From: Lateolabrax maculatus
Taxonomy: Eukaryota > Chordata > Actinopteri > Acropomatiformes > Lateolabracidae
NCBI GenBank assembly: GCA_031216445.1
Contig: CM062217.1
Location: forward strand, 27,904,001-27,968,000
Direction: 5' to 3'
DNA: 64,000 nt
Shown: positions 10,336 through 24,334 of the stretch, one piece after another
Layout: each line of letters opens with the position of its first letter
How positions within the stretch are numbered: the stretch's first letter is position 1
Notes under the pieces: generated by a model
What the model was told of the DNA's origin: nothing
Databases searched by the model: none
Seen by the model: the letters and a program-made list of their open reading frames with translations, nothing else
Made by a program: the position numbers and the translations under genes

Positions 10336-12600
10336 TTGACTTTAAATGAGAGACCACAGTCTATTGAAGAATTAAAAGTGCAACTGGTAGATAAACTGTC
10401 ACTGCAGTATGACTTTAAACTGCAGTATGAAGATCAAGACTTCCATAATGCCCTCTGCAATTTGACTGAAATAACTGATTTACCTGAAAGAGCTACGCTC
10501 AAAATCATCCCTCTTGTGACTCTCCATTTAACCGCATTGTCATCACCCACCACAACATCAGACACTGAGTGCAGCACAGCAGACACTGAGATCCTGTCGA
10601 CAGGAAGAGCATCACCATCGCTAAGACAACAGTGGCCAGATTTCTTTGACATACCCAATTTCTCAGTTGATGTTGACTATAGACTCAGACAGGCAGATCT
10701 TGCCTTTATGAAGGATGGAACACGTATGACTCTACCACGAGATATGAAGCATGACATACTAGAAAAGCTTGCTGAGACGATGTACAGTTTCAAGGCTTAC
10801 CCTAAAGATGATGACTTCAGCAGTGTTGCAAAAGCACTAATTAGCAAACACCCCTGCCTCACTGAGCCTGGACCACACAGATGGTATGGCTGGAAAAACA
10901 GCCTTAAATTATCGCACAAAGCTTCAAAAAGCTGGATGTGAGGATGTAGCAATCAATGGAGGCAAAAGAAGTAAAGGCAACCCAGAAGGAGAATCCTCAA
11001 GCAAGAATATCAAACGGCCAAAAAGAGGTGAAGCAAACTACCTACCTAACTTACCTGAAGGACATGATGAAACAAGCCTTGAAAATGCCAGAAAGGTTCT
11101 CGTGGAAGAAATGAAGAAGAAACAACCCAATGGCACTCTCATCTCACAAATGATGGACCAATCATTCCCACTACGCAGACAAGAAATTGTAGAAAAGGAA
11201 CCTGCTGTACAGAACATTGTTGAACGATGGCCAGCACTCTTCACAGACAGGTAAACTATTTTTGTTCTCAACCAATAAAATAATGCCTATCAAAAAGAAA
11301 TTCAAGGTGTGTGGCTAGAAATCCAAACACACTTGTTGGAATGTTAACACTTCTGCCATCTCTCCATCCCTACCCACCCCTCTCTCTACTTTTCAGGTGT
11401 TTGCTGAGTTCAACAGAATCGCAAGTAAGAATCTTGAGGGAGACTTCTTTGAGGCTCTGGACCAGTATACCCCACGTTTCATTGAACTTTTCAAAACAAG
11501 AAGGGGAACTGTTGGCCAGAAGCTCAGTGAGCTGATGCAGCACATGAGCTGGATGGTAAGTAGGTTAATTTTGCTTTTGATCTGTGTGATAGTTCATCAA
11601 TCAAGTTCTAAATGAGATGATCCAGCCCAACCTATTCTATTTCCTGTCTGACTTGTGCTTGTGCCTTGCAAATTACTCTGTTAACTGGTCTTTTCTCTCT
11701 CTGTGTATCATTAGACACCAGACGTGACAGTACTTCGCTCTGTTGTCCTCAAAGGCATTCCTATTTTACTTGGTGACGACTCCAGTGAATTCTTCAAGAC
11801 ATGCTCTGTAAGTACTTGCACATAAGAAAAAGTTTGGTCTGCATTAAAATAGAACTATATCTGTGCTGACATAGAAGATGTAATTTTATCTGCACAATAT
11901 ACAATATACATTTTGTACAGTGATTGATGTATTTTGTGTGGCAATTCCTCCACAGCTAATCTGAGAGGTATTTAAACAGCCAGTAAATAAAAATGAAATT
12001 TGCCACATAAACGTTGTACACATTAATTAATTGTAAATCTAAGGAGCAGGAGTCCAGGCTGAAAAGTCAGTGTCACTGTTTAAGAATATATGGACCTTGT
12101 GGACCATAGCTTTAGTTTAATCATACCACATTTATTTTGTTGGTTATATTGTAACAATCCAGTGTGAACACATATTTAAAACCATATTCCCTAGCAAATG
12201 CTTTCAACATTAAAAATGAATGTTTAGAAGAGCATAAATTGCCATGCTGAAGAATGTGTGTGTGTGTCTTTGTAGGGTACAGCGAGAGACGAGGCCCTAG
12301 AATGCACTGTCGGTGTGCTGACAGTTGTCAGTGAAGATAATCCTCATGAGGGTCCAAGTTCAGTAGACCTCCAGCCCATCTCCACTGCCATCATTCTGGA
12401 GGGAGGTATCATCATGGATCATATAAAAAAAACTTGCCTCAGGCAGTTTGTCTGTTATTTGGGCTTACATATGCTTTGCATTTGGATTACCCAAAATGCA
12501 TGGCAAATACACTCAACTTCATTCAGACTGTGATGCTTGGACTGGGAAAGAAAACCTCCCACCAAAACTGTTAACTTTGAAGAACAGTCTACTGGGTTAG
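10336..12600 (+). pseudogene. SAMD3-like transposon protein, copy 2
   Basis: Exons 10336-11250, 11397-11555, 11715-11807 and 12276-12600. The last exon has eight A at 12425-12432, so it reads into a third frame and stops early at 12533. Confidence 0.72.
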
Positions 12601-13952
12601 ACCAGTAAAGAGCCATCAGCTGTCAGATAGCACTTTGTAAATTATGCAGCAGTTAATGTTCTCCTGTTATCAGAGAAAGTTTTATGCTTTCATGCAACTG
12701 AGCTGGCTTGTTTATGATCTCAAAAAAAAAAAAAATTCTATTAAAGTGTACCATGTTATGCTAGTATGCTAATGGTGGAAATAGCGCCACCTTGTGTTGC
12801 AAAGAGTTGTTAGATAATGTTGTCAGAAAGGAACCTAGCAAGGTTGACCTGTTTACATTTGTGTTTTGGGAAAACTTTTAATTATAGTAGTTATAATGTA
12901 GTACAAATACAAAACCCAAGGAGTGATGTTTTTCTGTGTTGGTTTAAACCTTGGACTGATGCTCGCTTTGGGACACAAAAGCATTTGTTGTACTTTCAGT
13001 TTTGATCAGAAATGCAATGATTTTGCATGCACTGAAGTCCTGTAATTATCAGGTGTTTACCTGTTTAATATTGTGAGACTGTTACATGCATAGAATTAGC
13101 TCACAAAAATGTGGTTTTATTTTTGCCATGTCCATGTCATGTTCTACAGTCAAATCAAACCACAAGTTTGTTGTTTAGCTGCTGTTTTGTACCTGAATGT
13201 ACAAGAAAGTGATACTTGGGAACAGAACACTTGAGGCTGAATAATAGATTTAATGCATATTGTTATTACAATAGCCTAACAGACATAGATCACACTATGA
13301 GCAATTTTACAACTAGCTTTAAAATACATTAAATATGACAAGAGGATAGAGAACAGTAATTTTATTGTTTATTGTAAGGTTATTACATGAGTGATAAAAC
13401 ACACATTTTATATTGGAGAATTGGAATCAAAAGTAACAATATCGAACATTTATTGTTCAGTCTAGATCTGTCAGTGATGCAATTATTTTTTTAATAAATG
13501 TTGTAATGCAGCTGAACAAACCCAGTGAGTGTTCTTTTAAAGTATATGTTTGTGGTGTTTTTCCCTTTATTAGGTAATAACAGCTAAAATAGATAAGAAA
13601 TGGGAGAAGGACAAGGACCCATTCAAGGAAATTGGTTTGTTTAATTTAACTGAACTGAAATGAACTGAAAAAAAATGAGTGAGTAGTAAGTAGTAGGTAT
13701 CATAATTCTAAGTGGGGTTAAATTTGTATCAAGCAGTCCACACAAAATGAAAAAATTAAGTTAACACTAAGCATGGCTATTAAGTTACATGAACTTTTTT
13801 TTTTTTTTTTTTAGTTGTACTACTTGATTTGGTACTGCACACTTAAAATAAACAAGCTTTTCTAACTCACTATTCTTAAGATTACTTTGCTTAATTTGCA
13901 ACGAGTTTGCATACTTTTTTTAAGTAAGGTCAACTAATTAGATTTTACAGTG

Positions 13953-14829
13953 AGTATACGTACACACGTCTCCCGCAGAGCTATGTTGAAAGTCCCTCAA
14001 TATTCAGTCGAGTATTGGCTAATGACCTGCAACACCTAGACGTGTCCAGTACAGTACTACAATATGTAGATGATCTCTTGATATGTAGCACCTCCAAAGC
14101 TCAATGTGCACAAGACTCAGTCTCAGCCCTGATGGCTTTAGAAAAGGGGGCTCACAAGGTGAGTAAAAATAAATTACAGTTTTGCCAGACACAGGTTGAA
14201 TACTTAGGTAGACAACTCTGTGGCACTAAATGAGCTATAGTGCCCTCACAAATTGAGGCAGTATCGAAAGCTCCCAAACCACAAACGGTGAGACACATGT
14301 CGTCATTTCTGCCATCTCAGCTTTACTAGAAGCCATACACCATCCAAAAGTGTTAGCCATCATTAAATGCGTAGCTCATCAAAAAACGAATTCCCTGATA
14401 GCTAAAGGCAACAACTTAGCAGATGAAGCCGCAAAACGCATAGCTACACCCACCTGTATAGGACCACTGCTAGTAGCTGGAGATTGTGAACCACTGACAA
14501 ACTTATATATATATGATATGTATATATATATATATATATATATGAGCTATATATATGTGCTGCTATGTAATAGCAGCACAACATCAGGCAAGTCCATATG
14601 CACATTCTGTATGGGCAAAAAGGGGGGCAAGTATAATCACTGAAGAAGGTCCATCACATGGGCTATGGCGAAGTGCACATGGACATATTGTCCTCCCAAC
14701 ATCTTTGGTACAGGTTGCTACACGTAGTGCGCATGGTCAGGACCATTGCACAAGTGGGGAGGTGTTGAGACGCCTTCAAGCAGTCTGGTGGTCACCATTT
14801 TTCCGACCTGCGTTTGTAGCTGAGACAAT
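13953..14829 (+). mobile_element. pol: ERV pol fragment, unit 3
   Basis: Same remnant; the TA tract carries a GATATG interruption shared with unit 5. Confidence 0.85.
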
Positions 14830-14949
14830 TTTGCAAGGAAGGTTTTTTTCTGTTGCTCTGGTATTTCAAGTCTGATACTGCATGTTAGTGTTTTTGTTTT
14901 TTGTTTCTATTTTGCCGGGCTTGATGCTAAAATGATCTTTTCTTTTCAG

Positions 14950-16211
14950 ATTTTTCAAGAAGACAAAAAACTTCCTATGCAGTGGTTGTGTAAGTACTGC
15001 ACATTTTGTGCTGAAAAGAGGTGCTTCTTACTTAAGCATTACCGCTTAAAACACGGGTGCCACACTCGAATATCACCACTACCGTGCCTTTATAAGGAGT
15101 GCCTGTGCACATTTAAATCTTTCAATGCACTCAAAGTCCACTTATCAACATGGCACACTCAAAAGGACCTGGGGAACGTGGGTGAAACTGCTTTCCATTG
15201 TCAGCTGTGTGACTTTGTGGAGCCTTGCACTGGAGCTGACTTTTTTACCCATTTACGAAGACATTTGAAGCTGAAGCAAAAGGTTTCCTGTCCATATCAA
15301 GGCTGTAGCTTTCAGAGCAATGTTTATTCAACCTTTAATGCACATAAAAGCAAAGAACATCAAGACCACAATAAGATGGCATTCAAACCTGAAATTGTGT
15401 CACATAATGTACTTGAGGTACCTCCACCTAATATAAATATTCAACCTGAGGATAGTGCCCCTGAAACTGATCAGGTTGAGTTTGAGGTTACTGAGCTCAA
15501 TGAAGATGTGGGAGACTTGGAGAGTCAGTTGGAACATAATGTAGCTGCTGTTTTTCTGAAAATGTCATCGATTCTTAACATCTCTGAAAATGCCCTGCAA
15601 GAAGTTATAGAGCAGATCAACCAAATTTATGTGCTTTCACAGCCATTGTTACATACCTCGGTTGGAAAAATACTAAATCAACATTGTGGAGATGTTGAGG
15701 ACTCTTAAGTGAGTGAGATAGCTAAAGTATTTACTGAGAATAATGTATTCCTGAAATTCACTTCTACTAGGGGGTCATTGTCAACCACTAGCAAGCGAAC
15801 ATCATACATTTGAAAAGAATTCTCAGTGGTGACGCCTATTGAGTTTGTCCTAAAAAATGACAGGCAGACAGTTGTGTATATCCCCATACTAAAAATGCTG
15901 CAGACATTACTAAACAATGGAGAAATTTTAGATAAGGCCATGTCATCTGAGACAAATTTGTCACAAGGATACAGATCTCACAGGGATGGTTACCGGTTTA
16001 AAGACAATTCTCTCTTGACAGAGGAAGAATTCAGGATTGCTCTTTTCTTGTACATAGATGATTTTGAGGTGGCTAAGCCCTTGGGAACCTCCAGAAAGAA
16101 ACACAAGCTGCCATCTACTGGGTACTTGGAAATCTACACCCTAAATATCGCTCCTCTCTTCATTCCATTCAGCTTGCTCTACTCATCATCGCTGAAGATG
16201 ATATCAGGAAG
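14950..16211 (+). pseudogene. Zinc-finger transposase relic, copy 3
   Basis: Likely start ATG 14977; TAA at 15706-15708; same TGA and frameshift as copy 1 in the following 650 bases. Confidence 0.68.
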
Positions 16212-18475
16212 TTGACTTTAAATGAGAGACCACAGTCTATTGAAGAATTAAAAGTGCAACTGGTAGATAAACTGTCACTGCAGTATGACTTTAAACTGCA
16301 GTATGAAGATCAAGACTTCCATAATGCCCTCTGCAATTTGACTGAAATAACTGATTTACCTGAAAGAGCTACGCTCAAAATCATCCCTCTTGTGACTCTC
16401 CATTTAACCGCATTGTCATCACCCACCACAACATCAGACACTGAGTGCAGCACAGCAGACACTGAGATCCTGTCGACAGGAAGAGCATCACCATCGCTAA
16501 GACAACAGTGGCCAGATTTCTTTGACATACCCAATTTCTCAGTTGATGTTGACTATAGACTCAGACAGGCAGATCTTGCCTTTATGAAGGATGGAACACG
16601 TATGACTCTACCACGAGATATGAAGCATGACATACTAGAAAAGCTTGCTGAGACGATGTACAGTTTCAAGGCTTACCCTAAAGATGATGACTTCAGCAGT
16701 GTTGCAAAAGCACTAATTAGCAAACACCCCTGCCTCACTGAGCCTGGACCACACAGATGGTATGGCTGGAAAAACAGCCTTAAATTATCGCACAAAGCTT
16801 CAAAAAGCTGGATGTGAGGATGTAGCAATCAATGGAGGCAAAAGAAGTAAAGGCAACCCAGAAGGAGAATCCTCAAGCAAGAATATCAAACGGCCAAAAA
16901 GAGGTGAAGCAAACTACCTACCTAACTTACCTGAAGGACATGATGAAACAAGCCTTGAAAATGCCAGAAAGGTTCTCGTGGAAGAAATGAAGAAGAAACA
17001 ACCCAATGGCACTCTCATCTCACAAATGATGGACCAATCATTCCCACTACGCAGACAAGAAATTGTAGAAAAGGAACCTGCTGTACAGAACATTGTTGAA
17101 CGATGGCCAGCACTCTTCACAGACAGGTAAACTATTTTTGTTCTCAACCAATAAAATAATGCCTATCAAAAAGAAATTCAAGGTGTGTGGCTAGAAATCC
17201 AAACACACTTGTTGGAATGTTAACACTTCTGCCATCTCTCCATCCCTACCCACCCCTCTCTCTACTTTTCAGGTGTTTGCTGAGTTCAACAGAATCGCAA
17301 GTAAGAATCTTGAGGGAGACTTCTTTGAGGCTCTGGACCAGTATACCCCACGTTTCATTGAACTTTTCAAAACAAGAAGGGGAACTGTTGGCCAGAAGCT
17401 CAGTGAGCTGATGCAGCACATGAGCTGGATGGTAAGTAGGTTAATTTTGCTTTTGATCTGTGTGATAGTTCATCAATCAAGTTCTAAATGAGATGATCCA
17501 GCCCAACCTATTCTATTTCCTGTCTGACTTGTGCTTGTGCCTTGCAAATTACTCTGTTAACTGGTCTTTTCTCTCTCTGTGAATCATTAGACACCAGACG
17601 TGACAGTACTTCGCTCTGTTGTCCTCAAAGGCATTCCTATTTTACTTGGTGACGACTCCAGTGAATTCTTCAAGACATGCTCTGTAAGTACTTGCACATA
17701 AGAAAAAGTTTGGTCTGCATTAAAATAGAACTATATCTGTGCTGACATAGAAGATGTAATTTTATCTGCACAATATACAATATACATTTTGTACAGTGAT
17801 TGATGTATTTTGTATGGCAATTCCTCCACAGCTAATCTGAGAGGTATTTAAACAGCCAGTAAATAAAAATGAAATTTGCCACATAAACGTTGTACACATT
17901 AATTAATTGTAAATCTAAGGAGCAGGAGTCCAGGCTGAAAAGTCAGTGTCACTGTTTAAAAATATATGGACCTTGTGGACCATAGCTTTAGTTTAATCAT
18001 ACCACATTTATTTTGTTGGTTATATTGTAACAATCCAGTGTGAACACATATTTAAAACCATATTCCCTAGCAAATGCTTTCAACATTAAAAATGAATGTT
18101 TAGAAGAGCATAAATTGCCATGCTGAAGAATGTGTGTGTGTGTCTTTGTAGGGTACAGCGAGAGACGAGGCCCTAGAATGCACTGTCGGTGTGCTGACAG
18201 TTGTCAGTGAAGATAATCCTCATGAGGGTCCAAGTTCAGTAGACCTCCAGCCCATCTCCACTGCCATCATTCTGGAGGGAGGTATCATCATGGATCATAT
18301 AAAAAAACTTGCCTCAGGCAGTTTGTCTGTTATTTGGGCTTACATATGCTTTGCATTTGGATTACCCAAAATGCATGGCAAATACACTCAACTTCATTCA
18401 CACTGTGATGCTTGGTCTGGGAAAGAAAACCTCCCACCAAAACTGTTAACTTTGAAGAACAGTCTACTGGGTTAG
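16212..18475 (+). pseudogene. SAMD3-like transposon protein, copy 3
   Basis: Exons 16212-17126, 17273-17431, 17591-17683 and 18152-18475. The acceptor before 17591 reads GAATCATTAG where other units have GTATCATTAG. Two substitutions mark the last exon near 18401-18416. Confidence 0.72.
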
Positions 18476-19826
18476 ACCAGTAAAGAGCCATCAGCTGTCA
18501 GATAGCACTTTGTAAATTATGCAGCAGTTAATGTTCTCCTGTTATCAGAGAAAGTTTTATGCTTTCATGCAACTGAGCTGGCTTGTTTATGATCTCAAAA
18601 AACAAAAAAATTCTATTAAAGTGTACCATGTTATGCTAGTATGCTAATGGTGGAAATAGCGCCACCTTGTGTTGCAAAGAGTTGTTAGATAATGTTGTCA
18701 GAAAGGAACCTAGCAAGGTTGACCTGTTTACATTTGTGTTTTGGGAAAACTTTTAATTATAGTAGTTATAATGTAGTACAAATACAAAACCCAAGGAGTG
18801 ATGTTTTTCTGTGTTGGTTTAAACCTTGGACTGATGCTCGCTTTGGGACACAAAAGCATTTGTTGTACTTTCAGTTTTGATCAGAAATGCAATGATTTTG
18901 CATGCACTGAAGTCCTGTAATTATCAGGTGTTTACCTGTTTAATATTGTGAGACTGTTACATGCATAGAATTAGCTCACAAAAATGTGGTTTTATTTTTG
19001 CCATGTCCATGTCATGTTCTACAGTCAAATCAAACCACAAGTTTGTTGTTTAGCTGCTGTTTTGTACTTGAATGTACAAGAAAGTGATACTTGGGAACAG
19101 AACACTTGAGGCTGAATAATAGATTTAATGCATATTGTTATTACAATAGCCTAACAGACATAGATCACACTATGAGCAATTTTACAACTAGCTTTAAAAT
19201 ACATTAAATATGACAAGAGGATAGAGAACAGTAATTTTATTGTTTATTGTAAGGTTATTACATGAGTGATAAAACACACATTTTATATTGGAGAATTGGA
19301 ATCAAAAGTAACAATATCGAACATTTATTGTTCAGCCTAGATCTGTCAGTGATGCAATTATTTTTTTAATAAATGTTGTAATGCAGCTGAACAAACCCAG
19401 TGAGTGTTCTTTTAAAGTATATGTTTGTGGTGTTTTTCCCTTTATTAGGTAATAACAGCTAAAATAGATAAGAAATGGGAGAAGGACAAGGACCCATTCA
19501 AGGAAATTGGTTTGTTTAATTTAACTGAACTGAAATGAACTGAAAAAAAATGAGTGAGTAGTAAGTAGTAGGTATCATAATTCTAAGTGGGGTTAAATTT
19601 GTATCAAGCAGTCCACACAAAATGACAAAATTAAGTTAACACTAAGCATGGCTATTAAGTTACATGAACTTTTTTTTTTTTTTTTTAGTTGTACTACTTG
19701 ATTTGGTACTGCACACTTAAAATAAACAAGCTTTTCTAACTCACTATTCTTAAGATTACTTTGCTTAATTTGCAACGAGTTTGCATACTTTTTTTAAGTA
19801 AGGTCAACTAATTAGATTTTACAGTG

Positions 19827-20688
19827 AGTATACGTACACACGTCTCCCGCAGAGCTATGTTGAAAGTCCCTCAATATTCAGTCGAGTATTGGCTAATGAC
19901 CTGCAACACCTAGACGTGTCCAGTACAGTACTACAATATGTAGATGATCTCTTGATATGTAGCACCTCCAAAGCTCAATGTGCACAAGACTCAGTCTCAG
20001 CCCTGATGGCTTTAGAAAAGGGGGCTCACAAGGTGAGTAAAAATAAATTACAGTTTTGCCAGACACAGGTTGAATACTTAGGTAGACAACTCTGTGGCAC
20101 TAAATGAGCTATAGTGCCCTCACAAATTGAGGCAGTATCGAAAGCTCCCAAACCACAAACGGTGAGACACATGTCGTCATTTCTGCCATCTCAGCTTTAC
20201 TAGAAGCCATACACCATCCAAAAGTGTTAGCCATCATTAAATGCGTAGCTCATCAAAAAACGAATTCCCTGATAGCTAAAGGCAACAACTTAGCAGATGA
20301 AGCCGCAAAACGCATAGCTACACCCACCTGTATAGGACCACTGCTAGTAGCTGGAGATTGTGAACCACTGACAAACTTATATATATATATATATATATAT
20401 ATGAGCTATATATATGTGCTGCTATGTAATAGCAGCACAACATCAGGCAAGTCCATATGCACATTCTGTATGGGCAAAAAGGGGGGCAAGTATAATCACT
20501 GAAGAAGGTCCATCACATGGGCTATGGCGAAGTGCACATGGACATATTGTCCTCCCAACATCTTTGGTACAGGTTGCTACACGTAGTGCGCATGGTCAGG
20601 ACCATTGCACAAGTGGGGAGGTGTTGAGACGCCTTCAAGCAGTCTGGTGGTCACCATTTTTCCGACCTGCGTTTGTAGCTGAGACAAT
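19827..20688 (+). mobile_element. pol: ERV pol fragment, unit 4
   Basis: Same remnant with the shortest TA tract of the window (about 20378-20402), lacking the GAT interruption. Confidence 0.85.
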
Positions 20689-20808
20689 TTTGCAAGGAAG
20701 GTTTTTTTCTGTTGCTCTGGTATTTCAAGTCTGATACTGCATGTTAGTGTTTTTGTTTTTTGTTTCTATTTTGCCGGGCTTGATGCTAAAATGATCTTTT
20801 CTTTTCAG

Positions 20809-22070
20809 ATTTTTCAAGAAGACAAAAAACTTCCTATGCAGTGGTTGTGTAAGTATTGCACATTTTGTGCTGAAAAGAGGTGCTTCTTACTTAAGCATTA
20901 CCGCTTAAAACACGGGTGCCACACTCGAATATCACCACTACCGTGCCTTTATAAGGAGTGCCTGTGCACATTTAAATCTTTCAATGCACTCAAAGTCCAC
21001 TTATCAACATGGCACACTCAAAAGGACCTGGGGAACGTGGGTGAAACTGCTTTCCATTGTCAGCTGTGTGACTTTGTGGAGCCTTGCACTGGAGCTGACT
21101 TTTTTACCCATTTACGAAGACATTTGAAGCTGAAGCAAAAGGTTTCCTGTCCATATCAAGGCTGTAGCTTTCAGAGCAATGTTTATTCAACCTTTAATGC
21201 ACATAAAAGCAAAGAACATCAAGACCACAATAAGATGGCATTCAAACCTGAAATTGTGTCACATAATGTACTTGAGGTACCTCCACCTAATATAAATATT
21301 CAACCTGAGGATAGTGCCCCTGAAACTGATCAGGTTGAGTTTGAGGTTACTGAGCTCAATGAAGATGTGGGAGACTTGGAGAGTCAGTTGGAACATAATG
21401 TAGCTGCTGTTTTTCTGAAAATGTCATCGATTCTTAACATCTCTGAAAATGCCCTGCAAGAAGTTATAGAGCAGATCAACCAAATTTATGTGCTTTCACA
21501 GCCATTGTTACATACCTCGGTTGGAAAAATACTAAATCAACATTGTGGAGATGTTGAGGACTCTTAAGTGAGTGAGATAGCTAAAGTATTTACTGAGAAT
21601 AATGTATTCCTGAAATTCACTTCTACTAGGGGGTCATTGTCAACCACTAGCAAGCGAACATCATACATTTGAAAAGAATTCTCAGTGGTGACGCCTATTG
21701 AGTTTGTCCTAAAAAATGACAGGCAGACAGTTGTGTATATCCCCATACTAAAAATGCTGCAGACATTACTAAACAATGGAGAAATTTTAGATAAGGCCAT
21801 GTCATCTGAGACAAATTTGTCACAAGGATACAGATCTCACAGGGATGGTTACCGGTTTAAAGACAATTCTCTCTTGACAGAGGAAGAATTCAGGATTGCT
21901 CTTTTCTTGTACATAGATGATTTTGAGGTGGCTAAGCCCTTGGGAACCTCCAGAAAGAAACACAAGCTGCCATCTACTGGGTACTTGGAAATCTACACCC
22001 TAAATATCGCTCCTCTCTTCATTCCATTCAGCTTGCTCTACTCATCATCGCTGAAGATGATATCAGGAAG
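20809..22070 (+). pseudogene. Zinc-finger transposase relic, copy 4
   Basis: Likely start ATG 20836; TAA at 21565-21567. One silent change in finger 1 (TAT for TAC near 20854). Confidence 0.68.
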
Positions 22071-24334
22071 TTGACTTTAAATGAGAGACCACAGTCTATT
22101 GAAGAATTAAAAGTGCAACTGGTAGATAAACTGTCACTGCAGTATGACTTTAAACTGAAGTATGAAGATCAAGACTTCCATAATGCCCTCTGCAATTTGA
22201 CTGAAATAACTGATTTACCTGAAAGAGCTACGCTCAAAATCATCCCTCTTGTGACTCTCCATTTAACCGCATTGTCATCACCCACCACAACATCAGACAC
22301 TGAGTGCAGCACAGCAGACACTGAGATCCTGTCGACAGGAAGAGCATCACCATCGCTAAGACAACAGTGGCCAGATTTCTTTGACATACCCAATTTCTCA
22401 GTTGATGTTGACTATAGACTCAGACAGGCAGATCTTGCCTTTATGAAGGATGGAACACGTATGACTCTACCACGAGATATGAAGCATGACATACTAGAAA
22501 AGCTTGCTGAGACGATGTACAGTTTCAAGGCTTACCCTAAAGATGATGACTTCAGCAGTGTTGCAAAAGCACTAATTAGCAAACACCCCTGCCTCACTGA
22601 GCCTGGACCACACAGATGGTATGGCTGGAAAAACAGCCTTAAATTATCGCACAAAGCTTCAAAAAGCTGGATGTGAGGATGTAGCAATCAATGGAGGCAA
22701 AAGAAGTAAAGGCAACCCAGAAGGAGAATCCTCAAGCAAGAATATCAAACGGCCAAAAAGAGGTGAAGCAAACTACCTACCTAACTTACCTGAAGGACAT
22801 GATGAAACAAGCCTTGAAAATGCCAGAAAGGTTCTCGTGGAAGAAATGAAGAAGAAACAACCCAATGGCACTCTCATCTCACAAATGATGGACCAATCAT
22901 TCCCACTACGCAGACAAGAAATTGTAGAAAAGGAACCTGCTGTACAGAACATTGTTGAACGATGGCCAGCACTCTTCACAGACAGGTAAACTATTTTTGT
23001 TCTCAACCAATAAAATAATGCCTATCAAAAAGAAATTCAAGGTGTGTGGCTAGAAATCCAAACACACTTGTTGGAATGTTAACACTTCTGCCATCTCTCC
23101 ATCCCTACCCACCCCTCTCTCTACTTTTCAGGTGTTTGCTGAGTTCAACAGAATCGCAAGTAAGAATCTTGAGGGAGACTTCTTTGAGGCTCTGGACCAG
23201 TATACCCCACGTTTCATTGAACTTTTCAAAACAAGAAGGGGAACTGTTGGCCAGAAGCTCAGTGAGCTGATGCAGCACATGAGCTGGATGGTAAGTAGGT
23301 TAATTTTGCTTTTGATCTGTGTGATAGTTCATCAATCAAGTTCTAAATGAGATGATCCAGCCCAACCTATTCTATTTCCTGTCTGACTTGTGCTTGTGCC
23401 TTGCAAATTACTCTGTTAACTGGTCTTTTCTCTCTCTGTGTATCATTAGACACCAGACGTGACAGTACTTCGCTCTGTTGTCCTCAAAGGCATTCCTATT
23501 TTACTTGGTGACGACTCCAGTGAATTCTTCAAGACATGCTCTGTAAGTACTTGCACATAAGAAAAAGTTTGGTCTGCATTAAAATAGAACTATATCTGTG
23601 CTGACATAGAAGATGTAATTTTATCTGCACAATATACAATATACATTTTGTACAGTGATTGATGTATTTTGTATGGCAATTCCTCCACAGCTAATCTGAG
23701 AGGTATTTAAACAGCCAGTAAATAAAAATGAAATTTGCCACATAAACGTTGTACACATTAATTAATTGTAAATCTAAGGAGCAGGAGTCCAGGCTGAAAA
23801 GTCAGTGTCACTGTTTAAGAATATATGGACCTTGTGGACCATAGCTTTAGTTTAATCATACCACATTTATTTTGTTGGTTATATTGTAACAATCCAGTGT
23901 GAACACATATTTAAAACCATATTCCCTAGCAAATGCTTTCAACATTAAAAATGAATGTTTAGAAGAGCATAAATTGCCATGCTGAAGAATGTGTGTGTGT
24001 GTCTTTGTAGGGTACAGCGAGAGACGAGGCCCTAGAATGCACTGTCGGTGTGCTGACAGTTGTCAGTGAAGATAATCCTCATGAGGGTCCAAGTTCAGTA
24101 GACCTCCAGCCCATCTCCACTGCCATCATTCTGGAGGGAGGTATCATCATGGATCATATAAAAAAACTTGCCTCAGGCAGTTTGTCTGTTATTTGGGCTT
24201 ACATATGCTTTGCATTTGGATTACCCAAAATGCATGGCAAATACACTCAACTTCATTCAGACTGTGATGCTTGGACTGGGAAAGAAAACCTCCCACCAAA
24301 ACTGTTAACTTTGAAGAACAGTCTACTGGGTTAG
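22071..24334 (+). pseudogene. SAMD3-like transposon protein, copy 4
   Basis: Exons 22071-22985, 23132-23290, 23450-23542 and 24011-24334. Gln to Lys in the PB1-like domain (FKLKYED). Confidence 0.72.

Larger units (their letters stand above)
5873..11737 (+). repeat. Unit 2 of array A
   Basis: Full unit, 5865 bp. It differs from unit 1 mainly in a shorter GT tract near 6390, a shorter T tract near 7930 and a shorter GAT-interrupted TA tract at 8636-8668. Confidence 0.95.
11738..17613 (+). repeat. Unit 3 of array A
   Basis: Full unit, 5876 bp. It is the only unit with eight A residues (12425-12432) where others have seven in the last exon. It also has private changes near 11938 and 13192, and a GAA instead of GTA near 17582 just before an acceptor AG. 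Its TA tract carries the GATATG interruption shared with unit 5. Confidence 0.95.
17614..23472 (+). repeat. Unit 4 of array A
   Basis: Full unit, 5859 bp, with the shortest TA tract (about 20378-20402). Private changes include two substitutions in the last exon near 18401-18416, a C inside the A tract near 18603, and a Gln to Lys change in the PB1-like domain near 22158. Confidence 0.95.
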